NCBI GenBank assembly: GCA_002390025.1 | Contig: DGRU01000186.1 | Coordinates: forward strand, 780 to 9,477 | Direction: 5' to 3' | Source: Lachnospiraceae bacterium UBA4380 | GTDB taxonomy: Bacteria; Bacillota; Clostridia; Lachnospirales; Lachnospiraceae | DNA length: 8,698 bases | Part shown: piece after piece, positions 1-5,118 of the stretch | Layout of the letters: each line of letters starts with the position of its first letter | Numbering within the stretch: position 1 is the stretch's first letter | Made by a program: the position numbers and the translations under genes | Notes under the pieces: generated by a model | Database searches by the model: none | Told to the model about the DNA's origin: nothing | What the model saw: only the letters and a program-made list of their open reading frames with translations

Positions 1-64
1 CCTGCGAAGCCCGGACTTTCCTCAGTCCGGAAAACCGGACCGCGATCATCTGCTCTGCTTATTC
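1..64 (-). ncRNA. rnpB: RNase P RNA, 5' part (runs off the left edge)
   Basis: This is the 5' end of the catalytic RNA of RNase P, which removes 5' leaders from pre-tRNAs. Read on the minus strand, a GATGATCGCGG segment is followed by a perfect hairpin, GTCCGG-TTTT-CCGGAC (25-40), in the place of helix P3. Next comes GAGGAAAGTCCGGGC (9-23), the highly conserved P4/CR-I block that marks bacterial RNase P RNA. The form resembles type A rather than the Bacillus type B. The 5' end at about 64 is inferred from the spacing of the promoter at 71-99. Only about 64 nt are present, so the specificity domain and the 3' pairing strands cannot be checked. Confidence 0.88.
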
Positions 65-70
65 ATACAA

Positions 71-99
71 AATATAGTATCCGGAATTGGATTTGTCAA
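71..99 (-). promoter_or_regulatory. sigma-A promoter of rnpB
   Basis: On the minus strand a perfect -35 box TTGACA (94-99) is followed by a 17-bp spacer and TATATT (71-76, five of six matches to TATAAT). The predicted start is G at about 64, just where RNase P RNA should begin. The -35 box sits inside a 15-bp dyad (89-103: GGATTTG, one base, CAAATCC). The promoter starts only 18 bp past the stop codon of the upstream kinase gene, with no terminator between them, so some readthrough into rnpB is possible. Confidence 0.85.
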
Positions 100-117
100 A
101 TCCGACTTTAGATCTGC

Positions 118-1776
118 TTAGACCGGGAAAATGCCTCCGCCGACAAATTCTCTGCAGATGGAGTTGCCGGGAACAGGCGTGGGGTCGATTCCAACGAAAT
201 AATCCAGGAACTTGATGAGGCGCTTGGCTTCATAGTACTCGGGCTCGTTGGTGCGCACGCCCAGAAGGAGGGGTTCCGCGAACTGCTTGATGATGGCAAG
301 TTCATAGATCAGAACCGAGTTGAACACCGCATCCGCATCCTCCTGGAATGGATAGATGTTCATCTCCTCGCCCATACGGACCTTCTTCCATGAGCGCAGG
401 GTATCCTGGGCCGAGTAGGCACGCAGGCGGTAATCCCGTACCATGCGGCGAAGCAGGCGGGCATCCGTGGAAGGAATGCGGTTGTGCTCATCGATATTCA
501 GACTGGTCAGGGCACTGATGTAGATCTTGAACTTGTTTTCATCGGGGAGCTGCTCTGTACTGACAGGATTGAGTCCGTGAATTCCCTCGATGATCAGGAT
601 ATCGTTTTCCTCGAACTTGAGGAAATCTCCCTTGTAGACACGCCTGCCGGTCTTGAAGTCAAAGCGGGGCATCTCGATGGTCTCACCGTTCAGAAGGTCG
701 ACCATGTCATTGTTAAAGAGCTCAAGATCAAGCGCTTCGATGACATCGAAATTGAAGTTTCCGTCAATGTCGACCGGCGTGCGGTCCCTGTTGACAAAAT
801 AGTCATCCATGCTGATGATGTGGGGACGCAGGCCGAAGGACTTGAGCTGGATGGCAAGGCGGTGCGAAAAAGTCGTCTTGCCGGAGGAACTGGGTCCCGC
901 AACAAGGACAAAGCGGACGGTCCCTCTGTCGTGTATGGTCTGGGCGATCTCTCCGATTCGGCGCTCCTGCAGGGCCTCCTGCACGAGGATCATATCACTG
1001 ATGCTGCCGCTGCAGATCTGTTCATTGAGATCACCGACAGTACTGATATTGACCAGATCTCCCCACTTGGTGGAGAGCATGAGCTGTTCGAACAGGCTGG
1101 GCTGATCGACGAATTCCTCAAGCTCATCCGGATTTTCCATGGTGGGAAGGATCAGAAGCAGCCCGCCGCGGTAGGCCTGGACCTTGAAAAGGCGGCAGTA
1201 GCCGGTAGAGGGCAGCATATATCCGTAAAAATAGTCGGAGTAGCCTTCCATGCGGTAGACATTCACAGTGGAACTTCTGCGGTAATGGAAGAGCTTCTCC
1301 TTGTCCTTCATCCCCTGATGCTTGAAAAGTTCAATGGCATCGTCGATGGGATAGGTCTTCTTGATAATGGGAATGTTGCGCTCTACATAGGACAGCATCT
1401 TCTCCTGCAGTCTGGCTGCCAGGTCCGGTGTGGAACGGATTCCGCCGAGAATGCTGCAGAAGCAGGCGTTTCCCAGAGAAAACTCGATCTTGATATGGGA
1501 ATTTTTGCCGGCTTCCCCCAGGATCTCGGAGGCCGCTTTGACAAGCATCATCTGCGCGGTACGCACATAGGCATTATGACCGGAATTATCTGCTGTCGTA
1601 ATAAAGGACAGCACACCGTCCTTCTCAAGCCGCTTTGAGAGCTCGCGCATTTTTCCGTTGAAATACACGAGGGCAATTGAATAATTGTACTTTGGCTGAT
1701 ACTCCCTGACAACTGCTTCAAAAGTTGTTCCCTTATCGTACTGACGGATTGCCCCGTTGATCATGACTGTCGGCAT
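118..1776 (-). CDS. TGS-domain nucleoside (uridine) kinase-like protein
   Basis: A cytosolic P-loop kinase of the uridine kinase/phosphoribulokinase family, fused behind a ThrRS-like N-terminus; 552 residues, about the size I expect for this clostridial fusion. Residues 1-60 look like a TGS domain (MPTVMINGAIRQYDKGTTF). Residues about 62-230 resemble the second additional domain of threonyl-tRNA synthetase, but the usual HxxxH motif appears only as HNAYV, so editing activity is doubtful. The kinase part starts near 285: Walker A GPSSSGKT at 294-301, acidic SMDDYF at 322-327, IIEGIHGLN at 395-403, and an Arg-rich lid region RIPSTDARLLRRMVRDYR at 433-450. By family it would phosphorylate a pyrimidine nucleoside, but the true substrate is not shown. 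The start has AGGAGG (1784-1789) seven bases upstream. The stop is TAA. The gene has its own promoter and a long repeat-containing leader. No membrane segment or signal peptide is seen. Confidence 0.88.
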   Translation of the reverse strand: MPTVMINGAIRQYDKGTTFEAVVREYQPKYNYSIALVYFNGKMRELSKRLEKDGVLSFITTADNSGHNAYVRTAQMMLVKAASEILGEAGKNSHIKIEFSLGNACFCSILGGIRSTPDLAARLQEKMLSYVERNIPIIKKTYPIDDAIELFKHQGMKDKEKLFHYRRSSTVNVYRMEGYSDYFYGYMLPSTGYCRLFKVQAYRGGLLLILPTMENPDELEEFVDQPSLFEQLMLSTKWGDLVNISTVGDLNEQICSGSISDMILVQEALQERRIGEIAQTIHDRGTVRFVLVAGPSSSGKTTFSHRLAIQLKSFGLRPHIISMDDYFVNRDRTPVDIDGNFNFDVIEALDLELFNNDMVDLLNGETIEMPRFDFKTGRRVYKGDFLKFEENDILIIEGIHGLNPVSTEQLPDENKFKIYISALTSLNIDEHNRIPSTDARLLRRMVRDYRLRAYSAQDTLRSWKKVRMGEEMNIYPFQEDADAVFNSVLIYELAIIKQFAEPLLLGVRTNEPEYYEAKRLIKFLDYFVGIDPTPVPGNSICREFVGGGIFPV

Positions 1777-1877
1777 GCCGTTTCCTCCTGTTGAGTGTAA
1801 AACAAAACCCCTTTAGCACTTTCCGGCTGTAATGGTCTTAAATCGAATGATGGTATGGAATGCTTGTGATCTGTTCA

Positions 1878-1962
1878 GTCTCTGTCTGAATTCAGTCTCT
1901 GTCTGAATTCAGTCTTTGTTCGAATTCTGTCTCTTTCAGTCTCTGTTCAAATTCAGTCTCTG
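1878..1962 (-). repeat. 17-bp tandem repeats in the kinase-gene leader
   Basis: Plus-strand unit GTCTCTGTCTGAATTCA. Copies lie at 1878-1894 and 1895-1911 (identical), 1912-1928 (diverged) and 1939-1955 (diverged). There is a 10-bp partial copy at 1929-1938 and a 7-bp remnant at 1956-1962. Copy junctions form the 10-bp palindrome CTGAATTCAG (1886-1895 and 1903-1912). The array lies between the predicted transcription start (about 1983) and the kinase start codon, so it is transcribed into the 5' leader. I see no start codon with a ribosome site or plausible peptide here. The rest of this 282-bp gap (1790-1877, 1963-1976) shows nothing I recognise. Confidence 0.85.
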
Positions 1963-1989
1963 CTTAAAGAAATGATGATAATACCGTGT

Positions 1990-2035
1990 ATTATATCGTC
2001 TTTTTCAGCATTATGACTGGATTTTTGTTTTTTTT
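1990..2035 (-). promoter_or_regulatory. probable promoter of the kinase gene, with UP-like A-tract
   Basis: The minus strand has a perfect TATAAT (1990-1995). The -35 position 17 bp upstream reads AGTCAT, a poor match. A run of A8-C-A5 at 2022-2035 falls at about -39 to -52, where an UP element binds the RNA polymerase alpha subunits and can compensate for a weak -35. A perfect 7-bp inverted repeat (ATAATAC 1978-1984, GTATTAT 1988-1994) overlaps the -10 and the start point and could be an operator. The predicted leader is about 207 nt. The call rests on base patterns only. Confidence 0.55.
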
Positions 2036-2058
2036 AATAATTTATTGATAAATTCCCC

Positions 2059-2841
2059 TCAGACCAGACGGCAGGGTTCTCCCTGGGGGGCCGTGATGAC
2101 CTCCAGGACAGGCAGTTCTCTGCGCAGATAGTCCTTCATATAGGGGACAAACAGCTTCTCCACACCGTAGTGGCCTGCATCGATCACGGCAATTCCTTTT
2201 TCAACCGCATCGATCCCCGCGTGGTGGTTCATATCACCGGTCACATAGACGTCCGCGCCCGCTGCCACGGCAAGGTCGATCTCTTCCTTTCCGGAGCCGG
2301 GGAGGATCGCGCAGGTGATGACTGCGTCATTTCCGTCTCCGTAAACGCGTACCTGCTCGAGTCCGAAAGCATCCCGCACCAGAGCAGCGAAATCATCCAG
2401 TTTCATAAACTCGGGCAGTTTTCCGATCCGGCCGATCCCCTCCTTGGAGACATCGTCTTCATAGGTGACTTCCAGGACTTCACGGTCCCTGAGCCTGATC
2501 AGATCCGCGGCCGCATCCGCCATGCCCATAACATCGAAATTCGTGTGCATGGCATAGCAGGCAATATCACTGCGGATGAGGTCGATGACCCTTTTCCCTG
2601 TAAAATCGCGGTCATGGATTGTCTTGAGACCCGAAAACAGCAGGGGATGGTGGGTGATCAGAAGATCCGCCCCGTTCTCGATCGCATAGGCGATCACAGA
2701 GGATGTGGCGTCAACTGCCAGACAGACCCGGCTGATATCCTGGTTGTAGCGGCCGACCTGCAGTCCGGAATTGTCCCAGGACACTGCAAACTGAGGCGGG
2801 CAGAACTGCTCCAGCTGTGCGATCACTTCTTTGAGTCTCAT
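2059..2841 (-). CDS. Nif3/YqfO-family dinuclear metal-centre protein
   Basis: A 260-residue member of the Nif3-like (DUF34) family, conserved cytosolic proteins that form hexameric toroids with a two-metal site. Often labelled GTP cyclohydrolase 1 type 2, but the physiological role is unsettled. Visible family motifs: SWDNSGLQVG (21-30), ITHHPLLF (62-69), YAMHTNFD (96-103), TGDMNHH (201-207) and DAGHYGVE (221-228). The likely metal ligands are His64, His65, Asp103, His224 and Glu228. The frame stays open to 2955, but I choose the ATG at 2841. There the ATG overlaps the trmK stop as ATGA, GGAGG lies five bases upstream, and MRLKEVIAQLEQF matches family N-termini. Translational coupling to trmK is likely; the same pair (trmK-yqfO) follows the sigma factor gene region in Bacillus subtilis. 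The stop is TGA. No good terminator follows. Confidence 0.93.
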   Translation of the reverse strand: MRLKEVIAQLEQFCPPQFAVSWDNSGLQVGRYNQDISRVCLAVDATSSVIAYAIENGADLLITHHPLLFSGLKTIHDRDFTGKRVIDLIRSDIACYAMHTNFDVMGMADAAADLIRLRDREVLEVTYEDDVSKEGIGRIGKLPEFMKLDDFAALVRDAFGLEQVRVYGDGNDAVITCAILPGSGKEEIDLAVAAGADVYVTGDMNHHAGIDAVEKGIAVIDAGHYGVEKLFVPYMKDYLRRELPVLEVITAPQGEPCRLV

Positions 2842-3662
2842 GATTCCCTCCATGGCTTGCCGTATGCCGTCAGCGCGGCATAAAAAACAGTCAGGCTGTG
2901 TTCGATCTCTTTCTGTCTGACAAGATGTCTCTCCCTGAGCTCCGGCTCCCTGCATGTGTCCTGCGCGGCCTCCTGTGCGGCCTGGCGGATGGATCTGACG
3001 ATCTTCTCCAGGACAGCGGTGCGCCGGGTCAGAAATTCAAGCAGTACAGGATCCCGTCTTTCCAAAAGGACCGGTCCGAACAGATCCTCCGCCTGGCATC
3101 GGATCCCGTCGGGCACTTCCGGTGCAAAGGAAGCTGTACATTTACGCTCTTTGATCCGGGACTGTGCCCTGATCACGGGGTAGTATTTTCCGTCTTCATA
3201 GATCAGCTCTTCCTGTGTGATCACAAAGCCCAGACGGCGCAGTGCTGCGCGTACCTTGTCCGGGTCCGACTGAGGTCCCAGCACCAGTACCTGGAAGGAA
3301 GCTGTCTTTTCCGGTTCCCGCAGCAGGATGTCCTCCATCAGGGTGCCGCCCATTCCGGTGATCACCAGCGTGTCGGCTTCGCCCGGCTTAAAGGCATCCA
3401 GGCCGTTGGAGAGACGAAGCTCCACCCGGTCCTGCATTCCGTAAAGGGCGAGATTGCCGGCAGCCTTGCCCAGGGGCCCGTCGATGACATCCATGCCGAT
3501 CGCCCTTCGATAGCAGCGGGTCTGGAGGAGACGGATGGGGACATGGGCATGGTCACAGCCGACATCGCAGACTGTATCGCCCTGTCCCGCAAGGGCGGCA
3601 ATTGCCTCCAGACGGGCGGACATGGGCACCTGCCCTGTCAGTATCTGTTCAGAATCTCTCAT
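2838..3662 (-). CDS. trmK: tRNA (adenine(22)-N1)-methyltransferase TrmK
   Basis: A SAM-dependent class I methyltransferase that makes m1A at position 22 in the D-arm of some tRNAs in Gram-positive bacteria. It is 274 residues, compared with roughly 240 in Bacillus. The SAM-binding motif is CDVGCDHAHVP (32-42), followed by GMDVIDGPL (56-64), the family block ITGMGGTLM (101-109) and LGPQSDPDKVR (128-138). Residues about 200-260 form the C-terminal helical, probably coiled-coil arm; the extra length is in the N-terminal tail and this arm. The start at 3662 has GGAG four bases upstream. An ATG at 3623 (residue 14, MSARLEAIAAL) lines up better with homologous N-termini and cannot be excluded. The gene follows rpoD after 97 nt with no terminator and overlaps the Nif3 gene, so it is probably part of the rpoD transcript. 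Confidence 0.92.
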   Translation of the reverse strand: MRDSEQILTGQVPMSARLEAIAALAGQGDTVCDVGCDHAHVPIRLLQTRCYRRAIGMDVIDGPLGKAAGNLALYGMQDRVELRLSNGLDAFKPGEADTLVITGMGGTLMEDILLREPEKTASFQVLVLGPQSDPDKVRAALRRLGFVITQEELIYEDGKYYPVIRAQSRIKERKCTASFAPEVPDGIRCQAEDLFGPVLLERRDPVLLEFLTRRTAVLEKIVRSIRQAAQEAAQDTCREPELRERHLVRQKEIEHSLTVFYAALTAYGKPWRES

Positions 3663-3761
3663 AGGTCTCCATTCACTGAGTCCCTTACCTTCCCTGAATC
3701 CACCTGGATGGAATCCGGCGGGCTGCTGGGGTTTAATCCGGCCGCAATTGTCCGTCCTGCA

Positions 3762-4904
3762 TCAGTCAAGGTAATCCTTGAGCTTGCGGCTGCGGCTGGG
3801 GTGGCGGAGTTTGCGGAGTGCCTTGGCCTCGATCTGGCGGATACGCTCACGGGTGACATTGAACTCTTTGCCCACTTCTTCGAGAGTCCTGGCACGGCCG
3901 TCCTTGAGGCCGAAGCGCAGGCGGAGCACCTTCTGCTCGCGCTCTGTCAGTGTGCCCAGCACCTCATCCAGCTGTTCCTTGAGGAGGGTGAAAGCGGCTG
4001 CCTCGGCGGGAACCGGTACATTGTCGTCCTGGATGAAATCGCCGAGGTGGCTGTCCTCTTCCTCGCCGATGGGAGTCTCAAGGGAGACGGGTTCCTGGGA
4101 GATCTTGATGATCTCACGGACACGCTCCACCGGAATATCCATCTTGTCTGCGATCTCCTCGGGAGTAGGTTCACGGCCGAGTTCCTGCAGGAGCTGTCTG
4201 CTGACGCGGACCAGCTTGTTGATGGTCTCCACCATATGAACGGGGATACGGATCGTTCTGGCCTGGTCAGCGATCGCTCTTGTGATCGCCTGACGGATCC
4301 ACCATGTGGCATAGGTGGAGAACTTGAAGCCCTTGCGGTAGTCGAATTTTTCGACCGCCTTGATCAGTCCGAGGTTGCCCTCCTGGATCAGATCGAGGAA
4401 GAGCATGCCTCTGCCCACATAGCGCTTGGCGATACTTACGACCAGACGCAGGTTGGCCTCTGCGAGCCGCTTCTTGGCATCCTCATCGCCCTCTTCCATG
4501 CGCTTGGCGAGTTCAATCTCCTCCTCCGCGGTCAGAAGCGAGACCTTGCCGATCTCCTTGAGGTACATGCGCACAGGATCTTCGATATTGACACTGTCAG
4601 GGATCGTCAGGTCGATATTCTCAAAATCGGCCTCTTCGCTGTTCTCTTCCTCTATGCTGGCCAGCTCCCTCTCGGGGACCTCGTCTTCCTGGACACGGAG
4701 AATATCGATATCGCTCTTCTCGATGATCTGGACGATGAGGTCGTACTGCTCCTCATCCAGCTTCATCTCCTGGAAGGTATCCTGAATCTCCTGATACTCC
4801 AGTACGTTTTTCTTGTTTTTGCCTCTTTCGATCAGCTCATCGAGTTTCTTCTTGAAATCTTCTCTGGCTTTTTCATCGAACTGCTGCATGCTCATGTACT
4901 GCAT
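3762..4904 (-). CDS. rpoD: primary RNA polymerase sigma factor RpoD/SigA
   Basis: The housekeeping sigma-70 factor, which directs RNA polymerase to -10/-35 promoters. It is 380 residues, the short Firmicute form without the long non-conserved insert of E. coli. Region 1.1 is about 9-65, followed by an acidic stretch (73-100). Region 1.2 is around [16 protein letters not shown] (109-124). Regions 2.1-2.4 run about 145-215 with [20 protein letters not shown] (171-190) and [17 protein letters not shown] (195-211). Region 3 is 220-300. Region 4.2 is the helix-turn-helix [20 protein letters not shown] (343-362), and the protein ends KLKDYLD. Three in-frame ATGs occur at residues 1, 4 and 6. GGAGG at 4907-4911 is two bases from the first and 11 from the second (4895), so the true start may be residue 4. 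An in-frame TGA just upstream excludes a longer form. The gene has its own promoter and a repeat-filled leader. Confidence 0.98.
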   Translation of the reverse strand: MQYMSMQQFDEKAREDFKKKLDELIERGKNKKNVLEYQEIQDTFQEMKLDEEQYDLIVQIIEKSDIDILRVQEDEVPERELASIEEENSEEADFENIDLTIPDSVNIEDPVRMYLKEIGKVSLLTAEEEIELAKRMEEGDEDAKKRLAEANLRLVVSIAKRYVGRGMLFLDLIQEGNLGLIKAVEKFDYRKGFKFSTYATWWIRQAITRAIADQARTIRIPVHMVETINKLVRVSRQLLQELGREPTPEEIADKMDIPVERVREIIKISQEPVSLETPIGEEEDSHLGDFIQDDNVPVPAEAAAFTLLKEQLDEVLGTLTEREQKVLRLRFGLKDGRARTLEEVGKEFNVTRERIRQIEAKALRKLRHPSRSRKLKDYLD

Positions 4905-4906
4905 TT

Positions 4907-4911
4907 CCTCC
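4907..4911 (-). promoter_or_regulatory. rpoD ribosome binding site (start ambiguous)
   Basis: GGAGG on the minus strand leaves two bases before the ATG at 4904 and 11 before the ATG at 4895. Neither is the usual 5-9. The downstream ATG is somewhat more plausible, since a two-base spacer normally initiates poorly. Confidence 0.6.
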
Positions 4912-4950
4912 GGTTCTCATTATTTGATCAATTTATCATCTATTTCAAAA

Positions 4951-5102
4951 CCCGCATTATACGGATTCCGTGCAAAAGTGTCTCGTAGCCCGCATTTGAC
5001 GGGTTCTGTACAGAAGTGTTTCAAGACCTGTTTTTTACAGATTTTGTATAAAGGTGTTTCAAGACCTGTTTTTTACAGGTTCCGCGCCTGAGTGTCTGCC
5101 CG
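4951..5102 (-). repeat. four 38-bp tandem repeats between dnaG and rpoD
   Basis: Four consecutive degenerate 38-bp units at 4951-4988, 4989-5026, 5027-5064 and 5065-5102. On the plus strand each begins with a small dyad (CCTG-TTTTTTA-CAGG in the clearest copies, CCCG-CATTTGA-CGGG in the second). A TTCTGTACA-like segment and AGTGTTTCAAGA follow. Units 2 and 3 share AAGA ends and AGACCTG-type junctions. A further CCGTCCGGG stub at 5103-5111 may be the start of a decayed fifth copy. On the minus strand the conserved TCTTGAAACAC places a TTGAAA box 17 bp before TGTAAA in unit 3, so copies may be decayed promoters. The dyads lack a following T-run, so they do not look like terminators for dnaG. 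Confidence 0.88.
4956..4984 (-). promoter_or_regulatory. sigma-A promoter of rpoD
   Basis: The minus strand has GAGACA (4979-4984, four of six) followed by a 17-bp spacer and a perfect TATAAT (4956-4961). It lies wholly inside the repeat copy nearest rpoD. The predicted start is near 4949, giving a leader of about 45 nt. By family, RpoD-directed RNA polymerase would use it, making rpoD self-dependent. Inferred from sequence only. Confidence 0.65.
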
Positions 5103-5118
5103 CCGTCCGGGATCTCCT

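Noticed and set aside
484..1638. A 384-codon plus-strand frame opposite the nucleoside kinase gene
   Set aside because: It is antisense to a gene with clear Walker A and TGS motifs, and its translation is a low-content mirror product without domains.
2022..2040. The T-rich plus-strand run as a terminator of a plus-strand transcript
   Set aside because: There is no stable GC stem before it and no plus-strand gene. It is better read as an UP-like A-tract on the minus strand.
2842..2955. N-terminal extension of the Nif3 protein by 38 residues
   Set aside because: The extension overlaps trmK and has no family similarity. The ATG at 2841 has a proper GGAGG and the typical ATGA overlap.
3663..3761. 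A separate small gene or terminator between rpoD and trmK
   Set aside because: The frame here (3659-3895, minus) overlaps the rpoD 3' end out of frame with no ribosome site. No hairpin with a T-run is present.
2898..4988. A 696-codon open frame on the plus strand opposite rpoD and trmK
   Set aside because: It runs antisense across two unmistakable conserved genes and across the repeat array, has no recognisable domain or good ribosome site, and is explained by codon bias of the real genes.
5027..5102. Repeat dyads CCTG-N7-CAGG as terminators of dnaG
   Set aside because: The stems are only four base pairs and on the transcribed strand the loop is A-rich with no following T-run.
4951..5102. 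The 38-bp array as a CRISPR
   Set aside because: The units are directly contiguous with no unique spacers, only four degenerate copies are present, and no cas gene is nearby.
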